Assembly: GCA_036924285.1 (NCBI GenBank)
Contig: JAYKYS010000011.1
Span: forward strand, 186,001-250,000
Direction: 5' to 3'
DNA: 64,000 nucleotides
Source: Asterella californica
Lineage: Eukaryota; Streptophyta; Marchantiopsida; Marchantiales; Aytoniaceae
In this document: one piece after another, positions 1-9,599 of the stretch
How the letters are laid out: the number at the start of each line of letters is the position of its first letter
Numbering within the stretch: the stretch's first letter is position 1
Notes under the pieces: generated by a model
Database searches by the model: none
Told to the model about the DNA's origin: nothing
Seen by the model: the letters and a program-made list of their open reading frames with translations, nothing else
Position numbers and translations under genes: made by a program

Positions 1-185
1 TAGCTTGTAGCTTCAATAGCTACAACTGCATGTGCTACAACATAATTATCCATCAACTTCTTCATCCCTCTTTTACCAATGTTGGTTTGAAGGAGAGTAC
101 TTGTACTTCTGAACCCAACATTTTCATCCTCCCAAGAAAACACGAGGTTCATAGCTGTGGAGATGTAATGTGCTATCTGAGAACT
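1..185 (-). pseudogene. gag 3' relic of the long-LTR gag-only family
   Basis: Read on the minus strand this matches the 3' part of the gag frame at about 49.69-49.87 kb (the stretch coding QANVGKGGMKKLVDDYLAAH there), with many substitutions. It is truncated by the window edge and by a junction near 180-195, where LTR sequence follows directly, so the copy is rearranged or internally deleted. No intact frame remains. Confidence 0.75.
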
Positions 186-194
186 TTCTCCTTT

Positions 195-1395
195 CAAGAT
201 ATCGCTGATTTTTGGTCGTAGGTGGCCGAACTTGCAAAACTTCTCCCTATGGCTTAAGACCGCACACACCGTCCAAACGGATCGCTTGATTTGATATTCG
301 TCTTTTCTAGTAGATAGATCTAGCTATCCTAAACCCAACAAGACTCCAAACAAGCCGTTTGGAGTTCCCCTTGCAAAACCACGCAAGAAATTTTATCGCA
401 GGTTGCAAAAAACTGACGTAAATTGACTCTATGCGACTCAAACTCGCTCACCACATCCAAACCAACAATCCAATCCACACACGGTCGTCTCCTGTGCGTA
501 AGTGAAGACTCTCTGATCGCATAGACATCAAGAACGAAGAGCTTGACTCACCGATCGCGAAGAACAACCCAATCTCAGATCGCAGACGATGAAAAACTGA
601 CGTAAGCGCTTCCTTGCGAGCCAATTTTCTTCACATCTCTCAAATTGTCTGATGAAACTTCGTATCGTCTTCAATTTCTTGAAGAACTCGGTGGTCTCAT
701 CTCGATGGATCCAAGGACATCAAGTTTGGACTCCGAAACCGTCCGAACGGTCCAACTCTCCTTCACAGATCACTGAAGCACACCAAAAAACTCTCTTGCA
801 TCTCAATTTCTCCTAGAACACACTCCCAGTCTGTCTCTTCATGAATCGTCTTAACCAGTGCGTAGCCTGCATAGATCTGAACCCAATGTCGTCTTGCGTG
901 TTTGCATTGGACCTCCAAATCTCCCGAACCGTATGCTAATAACCGTAATAGGTTGTAGGTGCAAGCTAATCTCTTAAGCTGCCCTCTTACATCAGTCGCA
1001 GTACGTACAAGTTTTCTCAGATAATGAGCTAGCAGGCCCCTTGCATCCTTAGTATAGCGCCAGGAGCTGCAAATACCCAATCAGCAATAGTAAACTAGGG
1101 CCATGCTTGATTTTCCCTTCTTTCGAGTCTCGTAACTTCTCCACTAGGCGTCCAAATGAAGTAGACGAAGTGTCCATGGAAAGCTGACAATGAGCTCTAC
1201 CCATCAATGTAATAAAAGTGAAGATCCAAAGTTGTGCCAAAAGTTCATAAGCTGAGGCCTAGCTTGTTTTTCCCATCTTTCGAATCTCGTAACTTCTCCA
1301 CTAGACATCCAAATGAAGTAAACAAAGTGCCTATGAAAGCTAACAATGAGCTTTACCCATCGATGTAATGAAAGTGAAGATCCTAAGTTGTTGTG
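195..1395 (-). mobile_element. Diverged LTR relic of the long-LTR gag-only family
   Basis: The reverse complement follows the interior of the 1873-bp LTRs at 46.68-48.56 and 50.98-52.86 kb (for example the stretch around the CGTGGTTTTGCAAGGGGAAC block at about 47.8 kb). It includes the internal tandem unit that occurs twice in those LTRs, here at about 1100-1260 and 1262-1395. The LTR start is missing: similarity stops near 1395. Divergence is far greater than between the two LTRs at 47-53 kb, so this is an older insertion. Confidence 0.75.
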
Positions 1396-2395
1396 TTGTC
1401 CACAATTTACAAGATTCACGAATTTTTGAAATTTTTAAGATTAATAACTTGTTTATATAACTGAAGAAGCTTTGTTACTTAAGATTACGGTTTCCTTAGA
1501 GGGAAGATGATATTACGATCTTTTTCGTAATAAGAAGTTGACTTCTTCGGAAGACGGCCGTCTTCCAGGAAGCGTCATCCAAGTTGTATCTTCCGAAGAC
1601 GGAAGACGGAAGACACGTATCTTCCGGAAGACAGCAACCGTAGAAGCCTAACCGCGTATTCCTCAGTAAAAAAGTAGGTGTACCTACCATGTAGCACCAG
1701 GAAGATCAGGTAGGTCATGAAGGTCAGGTAAGTCGAGAATCCCTAAACTGCGTGAGAAGATGTGAAGGAAGTGCATTAGTGTAGGAACACTACCGCTTCC
1801 CGCATCGAGGTCGTTTGTGTCTAGAAGATCGAATTGAGAGGTGATCGAGTTGAGTGAGGGCCAGCAGAGTGAAATTTAGTAGAGCCGAGATCGATTCGCA
1901 GCTAGAAAGAAGGTGAGGACGAATTGCTGAGGATAGGAAGCACATCGAGTTGAAGGAGTCTTCTGAAGACTCCCGGAAGCAGTCATTGAAGGACGACTGA
2001 GAAGCATCGGAGGTGGAGTCTTGTTCGATTGAGGAGTGATAAGACATTGACGGCAGCAGTAGCTTTGTGGAGTCGCATTAGAGCTGAGGTCGGAGCCGGA
2101 AGCACGCAGAAGACTGAAGACACTATGGAAGCAGACAGAAGATTGTTTGAGGTTCTTCCCATGTTCTCTTCTCTTCCACCTTGCTTCTCGCCTCTTGTTT
2201 GGTATCCCTTGTGCTTCCCCGGTTGTTTGCAGACAAACCGATCGATCGATTCTCCATCTCATATTTTTCCTTCTATGAAATTGAGCGTGGAGCGCTGCCC
2301 AATTTTTGACAGTCATCTTCTAGCTTCTTCCCGAGCTGCAATCGAGCTTCCCTGTCCATCGTTCTCAAATTTGAAGCCGCTGCTCTTCTCAAGCC
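1396..2395 (+). mobile_element. GAAGAC-rich retroelement fragment, left part
   Basis: Almost every line carries GAAGAC, CTTCC or GTCTTC words, as in the 55-64 kb element. I find no domain here. Open frames in this part are short and interrupted. It lies immediately upstream (same strand) of the accessory-frame relic at 2.4-3.1 kb, so it is probably part of the same element. Confidence 0.5.
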
Positions 2396-2396
2396 A

Positions 2397-2448
2397 CTGC
2401 TTCCCGCTGCGTCTTCTCGGCTTCTCGAGAAGACGCAGCGGGAAGCAG
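2397..2448. repeat. Perfect 23-bp inverted repeat with 6-nt loop
   Basis: Arms 2397-2419 and 2426-2448 are exactly complementary and separated by six bases. The loop region also contains the 12-bp palindrome CTTCTCGAGAAG at 2421-2432. The right arm lies in the accessory-frame relic and encodes EKTQREAA. Confidence 0.9.
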
Positions 2449-3090
2449 CGGAAGCTCGTGCGCAAGGGATGCTAGCTCAGACGGTGGAAGCGCTTCGGAA
2501 GAAGTTTAACTTCACCGCAGGTAGGAAGCTTCTTACCTTAGCTAGAGAATGGGACGACGAGTCCAGAGCGATGTTGGTAGAGTGCAAGGAGAGCATGTTC
2601 CGGTACTTGAATCGGCAGATAGAGGGATTGAAGACATTCTATGGTCTTCTCTTGATTTCATCACCCGTAACTGCATCTTCCCAAGCTCCAAGCCCCAGCA
2701 CCATCAACCGGATCAGACTTGGAGAAGGAGGAGTTCGACCTCGCTGTCCACTTGATAGTGACAGCGTTGGAAGCCGAGAAGACTCCGGAAGAAGCCCCGG
2801 AAGACAAGATGTCTTCCCAGGTATTCCGAAGGGAGGAAGCGACTTCTCCAGACCTCTATGAGATCTCATGGCTCCCAATGTCGAACTAGTGCCTCAGAAG
2901 AGCAAGGAAGCACAAGTCGACCCAGCTTCCCAGAAGACGCTTCTGTCTTCCAAAGCAAAAGCAGAAGCAGAAGCAACAACAGCAGAGCCACCGACGAATG
3001 TTGAGGAGGAAGCCACCTCAGTGACACCCGAGGTAATTGCAGGGCTTCCCAGCTTATCAGAAGCCGAGTTAGGAGTTCAGGTAGGATAGG
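2420..3090 (+). pseudogene. Accessory coiled-coil frame of GAAGAC-rich element (broken)
   Basis: Two frames together match an accessory frame of the minus-strand element at 56.9-58.3 kb. First block, about 2427-2660: Glu/Ala/Arg-rich helix followed by FRYLNRQIEGLKTFYGL, matching FRYLDRQIESMKTLYGL near 57.13-57.20 kb. Second block, about 2706-2825, in another frame: EKEEFDLAVHLIVTALE, matching DKEEFDLAVHLVVTTLE near 57.0-57.07 kb. A frameshift lies between the blocks near 2665-2705. After that the frame is Gln/Lys-rich and decays. No catalytic motif is recognisable. Conservation in two copies argues that this was a real protein of the element, perhaps a structural coiled-coil factor; the function is unknown. 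Confidence 0.6.
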
Positions 3091-3149
3091 ATCGAATGGA
3101 CATTGCATCCGAGCAATTAGAGTAGGCAGCAAAGTGCAGAAGACAAGTT

Positions 3150-4190
3150 GGAGTTAAACATGCTATCTTAGGAGGTGGCAGTTTAGTGTAATATTAGATA
3201 AATGACCATGTGGCAGAGTAGGCAGCGTAGGAGTAGTAAGGTCAATGGCTAATTAGGAAGGAGAACCGCTTGCATGTGGGGTGGCAGCCTTCTGACGACG
3301 CCCACCTCTCCCTGGTTGTAGTCGAGGATTGGAGGGGATTCCTTCTGCGCCTCAATGGAGATGCATAAGTAGGATCAAAGAGTAAGATTTCATACACATT
3401 AGACACATATGCTTCACTATGAGTAGGAGTATTTCATACACACAGCACATGAGACGCATTTGTGCACACACTACTGTGTGCACACACACTATACCTGATG
3501 TTAGAGACATACGAATAGATTGGGATTACACCGGAGGGGTCTGCATTCTCGTTGCCAGCAGTGGTTCGAAGATGTAGATGGAGGTAGTGGACAGTTTAGG
3601 AGCAGAGAACGGCATCCTTGTGTTTGTTGGCTAGACTGGTGTGTCGAGGAGTAGGAGCAGAAAGTAAAGAGAGTGAGCTTCTCAACACCAATGTGCCTTC
3701 TTCTCGGAGAATGGATTACTGATTTGAGTGCAGAAGCTTTGTCTGTGTCTTCTGGGTGGGGGATATTCTTATCTTGTTTCTCTCTCGGGATTTTTCCTTC
3801 TTCCCGCTCTTCTCCCATCTTCCCCATCTTCTTACCTTCTTCTAGTGAGCTTCCGAGACTTCTATTGAGCTTCCGTGAAGGTGAATGTCGTTGTAGTGCT
3901 GCAGGAAGACCGTTTCCGTAGGTAGAAGCCTGGGAAGGCTACAGGGGGCATACACCCTGTGATTAATCTAACCCGTTGGAATGTGGGAGAGTAAGGTGTA
4001 ACCATCGTTGCTAGTCGACTTCTACGAAGCAAGAGTAGTCTTCTGGAGGTGTGAGAAGCCGAGTTGAACCTCGAGAAGCCGAGAATTGCTTCAGGAAGAC
4101 GGTACTGAGAAGACCGGAAGAAGTGAATTGGAAGCAGGAAGCGTCTTCCCAAGCTTCTCTGTAGATAGTTGTGTGATATTTTAGTTAGTA
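3150..4190 (+). mobile_element. Probable LTR of the GAAGAC-rich element
   Basis: This non-coding block follows the accessory-frame relic, has short alternating CA/TG palindromic stretches at 3425-3490, and a C/T-rich run at about 3770-3865 resembling the reverse complement of 55.51-55.60 kb in the second element. I could not place TG/CA ends or a target duplication, so the LTR call is inferred from position and partial similarity. Confidence 0.4.
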
Positions 4191-4235
4191 GTTGTTTGTT
4201 TAGGTCCAGAGCACCTTCTGAAAGGTCTAGAAGCC

Positions 4236-4730
4236 GTGTGGTTTTGTGAGAAGACGGGATTTCTAAACAAAATTATAGAGGCTCAACAGAAACTAAAAGA
4301 GGTCCGCCTCAAGAACAAGGACAGGTTTGACAAGACCCATAGGCTCCGACCGAAGCCAATACATGCTAGAGACTGGGTTTTGATGTATGACAGTACGTTA
4401 GAGAATCAACACTCTACGGTTCGGAAATTTTCTAGGAGGTGGTTTGGCCCGTATGTTGTCTTAGAAGTGCATCAGAATGCTACTTACTCTTTACGAGAGC
4501 TCGACGGTACACCTCTAAGACTTCCTATTGCTGGTAAACGTATCAAGTTGTTTAGAAGAAGGGGAGAATCCATTGAGCTAGATGAATTTTTGGAGTCAGA
4601 TCAGATGATGAATGCAGATGCAGATCTGGTATCAGAAGGAGACGTAGAGGACGATGGTAATTTAGAGAACCATGGGGACTTGTGGAAAAGTTGGCACATA
4701 CCGGAGGATGTGCAGGTTTGGAGGGGATGA
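4236..4730 (+). pseudogene. Ty3/gypsy integrase C-terminal fragment
   Basis: The 164-residue open frame starts inside the protein. It has the typical gypsy integrase tail: a basic helix with NKDRFDKTHRLRP, then DWVLMYDSTLENQH and KFSRRWFGPYVV, the beta-barrel-like DNA-binding module, then LRELDGTPLRLPIAGKRIKL. After about residue 115 it becomes acidic (Glu/Asp-rich) and ends at TGA near 4730. No catalytic core precedes it; the upstream sequence is the GAAGAC-rich block, so this is a 5'-truncated fragment of a different gypsy family from the 55-64 kb element, whose tail reads RWMGPYKIPEVFDNDSF. Confidence 0.85.
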
Positions 4731-5214
4731 CTGTCGTAGTGCATGACATTTCACATGATGAAACGGAACTTCAGAAGACACTCAACCAGCATTTGTTCGG
4801 GAAGCTGCACCCTAGCTTATCAAGCTGGGCAGGAGCTAAGCTGGGGCCATGCTTGACAAGCTGCCCCCTAGCTTAGACTGAAATATCACCCTGAAAGAGG
4901 TCGAAGGACATCAGAATGTAGAGCTCGACGAGGAGAGCGACTTCATGCTTCCAGTCTCGACAGAAAGTGTTTTAAGTAATAGTTAGCACGAGTTTTAGAT
5001 TGAGAAATATGTGAAAGAGGGAAATCCGTCGATTCTAGCTCGTGACTCGAACTCAGAATCTGATAGCGTGAGCGTGTAGGTGTTCACAAATACTATAGTT
5101 TTGACTCCTTGTTCATTAAAAATGGAGTTGTATAAAGAAGTTAGTGTAGGAAAGGTTAGTAAAGAATTTACAAGAAAATTTCTTCAGGAAAACATATGTA
5201 CAGAAAATTTTACC
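4731..5214. other. Non-coding tail after integrase fragment
   Basis: About 480 bases with no supported gene. Around 4800-4880 the words AGCTTAGC, AAGCTGGG and AAGCTGCC recur in both orientations and could fold. Similar words recur at 5750-5840, so both may be parts of one LTR/leader family. Confidence 0.4.
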
Positions 5215-5600
5215 TTCTTGAACGGAACCAAAGGTCATCCCAGTGATAGGGCGCCTGCCTAGGAGGAAAGTGGTCTCAAGATCAATCCCCTTGGCCTCTG
5301 GTTCCTATTCCGGCATGTTGGCCTCCTGGAAGGGAGTCTATGTTGGATATGTAGCCACGTCCTGCATATCTAGGGGCGGGAGACTGGTATCTCTCTTAAT
5401 CGTAGGCTTCCTGACCTAATCCTCCGCATGCCATCCTGAATATACTATGGGAGATACCGAGTGCGCATATGGGGGGCTGTAAGCCTTGTGGCGCAGCCTC
5501 ATAAGTGTTGGGACTTCGGCCTACATTGAATGGCTTGTAGTATATTCAGGGTGGCATCAAGATGGCATCAAGAGCACAGGAAACTTTTGCTAATTAGTTA
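5215..5600 (+). mobile_element. Candidate tRNA-derived SINE
   Basis: The head at about 5231-5296 resembles a tRNA gene. An A-box-like CAGTGATAGGGCGCC is followed about 35 bases later by a B-box-like GGTCTCAAGATCAATCCC, and a 5' GGTCA can pair with 3' TGGCC as a short acceptor stem. A body of about 300 bases follows and carries an 18-bp imperfect inverted repeat (5430-5447 with 5538-5555). No poly-A end or target duplication was located, so a degenerate tRNA pseudogene is the alternative. Confidence 0.5.
5430..5555. repeat. Imperfect inverted repeat, 17 of 18 bp paired
   Basis: The left arm 5430-5447 and right arm 5538-5555 share a TAGTATATTCAGG core when one is reverse-complemented. They flank a 90-base loop in the body of the SINE candidate. 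Confidence 0.75.
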
Positions 5601-6239
5601 AATAACCATTGAGTCGACTTGCGAGAGGAATGAGGCTATGAGAACCTTTATTAGTGAAGGAGTAGAGTTTGTGGAGACAACTGTGAAACTTGTATTAAAA
5701 AGGGGCCAACTTTGTAAATAAAGCTCTGTACGCATAAGGACAGCAAGGGGACAGCTTAGCTAGGGCCCTGCTTCTGATAAGTGACTGCGCTTATAAGGAC
5801 AGCAGGGGGGCAGCTTAAGCTGGGGCCTTAACTTTTAGGTTAAATACATGCGGCGGCTTGGGATCGGGGACAGTTTGCAAAAGATTTTTCTGAGAGAGCT
5901 GAAGCGGAAGGAGGAGGATTAGGGATTGGGGGTTGAGGACACGCAAGAGAAGCTAGGAGGCTGGGGGGAAGATCAAATTGCTGACATATTGAATTGAGAG
6001 ATCATCGTAGAGAGAGAGGCAGGAGTTTTAAGCTTGGACGTTGTCTAATAAACTGTTATGAGGAGAAATTACTCTCAGGAGGCAGTTTTATTGAGAGAGA
6101 TCGTTTGAAAATCTACAGAGTACTTTTGATCGACGTTGGATCAAATTTCTGAGAGTTTCAGTTAGGGCAAAGAGAGGAATAAGATTAAGGGACCTGAATT
6201 TCACTATTAGGTTTGGATTGAGACGTACTTGGTAGACTT
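5601..6239. other. Non-coding purine-rich leader-like DNA
   Basis: No gene is supported. The stretch 5880-6010 is rich in GGAG/GAGG and leads into the duplicated block at 6240-7040. It could be the LTR/leader of the element whose start codon lies in that block. Confidence 0.35.
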
Positions 6240-7040
6240 TTGGTTGAGAACTGATTGACGGGAGAGAGAGGCACGCAGGAGAAGAAGAGAGAGATTTCCT
6301 TTACAGTTGAGGAGATTGATGGTGCAACGACACTGAAATAAAGTTATTTGAATCTTGAGAGACCTATCTGTGTACCCAAGGTGTGTTGGAGTGCTTGTTT
6401 TTTGTAATCGGTGGAAGTAAGAAGCAGGATTTTGGAGATCTCATCGTTAGCGTCAGCGAGTATCAATTTTTCTCTTCTGGTTGTTTTTCTGATCGATCAC
6501 AGTCAGGAGGTATGTCCTCCCCAAGAAAGACTCTCTCCACGACAACGGCCCTCTAACATGAGTACTCCAGAAGGTAACACCTCACGCACTCGTAAAATAG
6601 TGCTGCGGTCACGTCCAATGTCGTGAGAGAGGAGAGGAAGAGAGAAGAGATTTCCTTTATAGTTGAAGAGAGAGGGAGAGAGAGACACGCATGAGAGAAA
6701 GAGAGAGAGATTTCCTTTACAATTGAAGAGATTGATGGTGCAGCGACACTGAAATAAAGTTATTTGAATCTTGAGAGACCTATCTGTGTACCTAATGTGT
6801 GTTGGAGTGCTTGTTTTTGTAATCGGTGGACGTAAGAAGCAGGATTTTGGAGATCTCATCGTCAACGTCAGCGACTATCTATTTTTCTCTTCTGGTTGTT
6901 TATCTGATCGATCACAGTCAGGAGGTCCGTCCTCCCCAAGAAAGACTCTCCCCACGACAATGGCCCTCTAACATGAGTACTCCAGAAGGTAACACCTCAC
7001 GCACTCGTAAATAGTGTTGCGGTCACGTCCAATGTCGTCA
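6240..7040 (+). repeat. Tandem duplication, period about 416 bp
   Basis: The block 6240-6632 recurs at about 6655-7040 with few changes. Each copy contains a GA-rich run, the TTTCCTTTACA word (6295 and 6711), and an ATG followed by MSTPEGNTSRTRK (ATG near 6557 and 6972). The short frame ends soon after in each copy. The ATG context suggests duplicated leader plus gag start of a retroelement. It abuts the reverse-oriented integrase relic at about 7000-7040. Confidence 0.75.
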
Positions 7041-8385
7041 GTGCAGTCTGCTGTAGATAGATATAGTCGCCAGGATGAAACCTGCGAATCGACGGTTGAT
7101 AACCTCCTCCTCGGATAGTCGCATATCGCAACGTGTCTCTATGCTGAGCAATCGCTAGGTTCTCAAAAGCCATAAGCATAACTCTCCGAAATGTCTCTGC
7201 TCTTTGAGAACATGCTCTCACCTACATATCCGAGTCCAGCACCTGAGCAGAATCACGACAAATGGCCGAAGGTAGATCTGGATCTCGGCCATACAACAAA
7301 AAATACGGTGAGAAGGAAGCCAAAGACGCTTGTCGGCTGAAACGATAGCCCATAGCCAACCATGGTAACTGCACATCCCAGTATCCCAAGTGGTCCTTCT
7401 ACAAGCCATACTTGCGCAATCCTCTCTTCACTGTCTGAACTACCCTCTCCGTCAAACCATCCGCCTCAGGATGATCTCGAGATGTAGTCCGATGATCAAT
7501 CAGCGCCTGATCACACAAGACCTGAAACTCACCAAGGAACTCTGTACCTTGGTCTGTCAGCACTTCAGCTGGTGCTCCAAAACGACTCAGCACTCGATCC
7601 AAGAACGCGTACGCCGTCCCTTCACTCGCCTTGTCTGGTAATGCCACCAACTCAATCAACTTGGAGAAGTGCTCCATCATCATCAACACATACCGGTGGT
7701 GACGAACGGTTAATGATAAGGGTCCCGCAAAATCTAAACTCCAACGGTAACCCAACCCTATAATCGGTAAGGGGTGTAATTGTGGAGTAGGAGCATTAAA
7801 CGATGCTCGTACTCAATCACAAACCACACATCGTGCGACAAACTGTTGCACATCGACGTGCATATCATGCCACCAATACTGTCCTTGGAGTAAGCTATGC
7901 GTACGCTTCACTCCAAAATGTCCCAACCCCTCATGGGCATGTCGTACTAACTGTGTCCTTGGGATGGATGTGGCACTATCTGTACCCTCCCATCACCCCA
8001 CACTCGAAGTACATGTCGTCCTTCTCGTCGAAATCTCTTCGCTCGTTGAAAGACACGATCTCGCTCCTTAGCACTTACTATGCCTACTACCACACCAATA
8101 CGTAGATACTCCATCATGATCACATCATCATGGATATCTCGCTGGTCTGGAACACCATCTCCACCCTCAAGATACGAAGACTCATCATCTACTCTCTGAT
8201 CAGAGAAAGATACGACTTGGCCCTCTATACTAGAGTTCATGACCAACACACAAAAAAAGATAGATGCATGCCACCTTGACACTATCTCCTCATCAACCTC
8301 GTCATGCTATCGAGCCCCAGTCTGATCCTGCTGACTCATGCACGGTGTCGCGGTACTTGGCGGCTACATGCTTGACTTCTACTCC
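6997..8385 (-). pseudogene. Ty3/gypsy integrase (methyltransferase-bearing element)
   Basis: Read on the minus strand. The zinc-binding (HHCC) domain at about 7960-7795 reads HAHEGLGHFGVKRTHSL and ends with CVVCD. The catalytic core at 7755-7399 has DFAGPLS, LTDQGTEF (second Asp) and DHPEADGLTERVV (region of the catalytic Glu). Further on LLYGRDPDLPSAICRD (about 7310-7240) and a C-terminal RRFHPGDYIYLQQ near 7060 follow in other frames. Several stops and frameshifts separate the pieces, so it is inactive. The lower end runs into the duplicated block at 6240-7040, and the upper end stops near 8385 where non-coding DNA replaces the expected RNase H. Confidence 0.85.
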
Positions 8386-9225
8386 GACGCTTGAGTTTAG
8401 TAGTTCTAGAAGTTAGCTCAGATTACTTCTAGTCCTTTATACATATGTTTGACACCTTTGCATACGGTGTTGACACTATTGTGTTATATATTTTGAGTCT
8501 TAGTAGGTTGATAGTATGTTATCTATCTTGTTCAAGCACTCCTGCGCTTGTGCAAATGATATCATACTTATCTATGTTCTGAAAGTACATAACTTAAGGT
8601 TTCCATGCTGATAGAGTTTAAGCTCATGGGTTGTACTTACTTGTGGCCCATGCACGCTTTCTAGATTGGTTAAGTTGTCTTTTAGGATTACGTGTTATTT
8701 TACATGCCTTCGCGTGAAGTTTAAGATTTACGCTGGCACTTTAGGGGCTGACGTGGTAGCCTTTGAGTGAAGTTGAGTTACCACGTGGATTAGAGCACTA
8801 AAGGACAACCAAGTGGAGATATGGAGCTCCCATTGGTCTGTTTTTGTCTTTAGTTTAACTCTAAATTTAGAAACGGAGCTCTAAAGGAGAGTTCAAGCAT
8901 TTGGTGAGTGGACTTGGAAATCTAAGGACACAGGAGGGTAGAGCTCGTCATGCCAAGCACTTCCAGTGAAATTTTCGATCGATTTGATTCAATAAAGACG
9001 AAGTTATGACCAATTGAAGTTCGAATTGTGCCAGAATTGAATCACTTTTGTTGGATTTAGGGTTTTCAGTGTCACTTGCAGCAGATTTGAGGAAATTGCT
9101 TCAAAACTTCGAGGTTGTGTTCTCTGCCAGAAGGGCTACGATTTCCCAAAAAGTTTCGCATAGATCGAGTGACTGAGTAATTCAGGGCAGCCGCTGAAGT
9201 AGAGGGGGTCTGAAAAGCTCTTAAT
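8386..9225. other. Non-coding insert replacing RT/RNase H
   Basis: About 840 bases without a supported frame lie between the RT N-terminal relic and the integrase, where a gypsy element should carry about 1.3 kb of RT plus RNase H. The composition is LTR-like with many TTAG/CTTG words. It may be a solo LTR or an insertion accompanied by deletion. I could not define its ends. Confidence 0.4.
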
Positions 9226-9560
9226 CTAGAGCAGCGACTTCAGAGGAGGAGATCTGGAGTTTTGTGTACAGTCAGGAGTCCCAACTTCACAGGGGTGTTC
9301 AGCATCCTGCGACATCTCCACCAACCCAGCCTCCAACAAGTCTTGAGTCCTACTCTGGATCAAGGTTCTCCATGTCACTGTATATGTAAGGACGTCGAAT
9401 GATTCACGTGTCATTAGCCAAGTCGATCCGTATACCAGGTCCCTTCAAGGTACCAAAATCCTTCATACTGAAGGCAAAACAATTCCTGTAGCTCTTCAGA
9501 AGTCTTTGAACTCTTCGTCTCTCCTCTCTTATAAGCTTGGGTCCAATCTCTGGCTCCCAA
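9226..9560 (-). pseudogene. Start of gypsy reverse transcriptase, truncated
   Basis: On the minus strand about 9525-9360 reads RLLKSYRNCFAFSMKDFG, LKGPGIRIDL and IIRRPYIYSDM, which is the lead-in to a gypsy RT. It continues as LLEAGLVEMSQ near 9330 in another frame and then loses similarity. Fingers, palm and the YxDD box are absent. It follows the methyltransferase domain directly, so the methyltransferase sits between protease and RT. Confidence 0.75.
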
Positions 9561-9599
9561 GTATCCTCTGTTACCATGTTAGAGGTAGAAGACGAAGTC

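Noticed and set aside
2639..2878. Minus-strand frame across the accessory relic
   Set aside because: Shadow of the plus-strand relic, which matches 57.0 kb in the coding sense.
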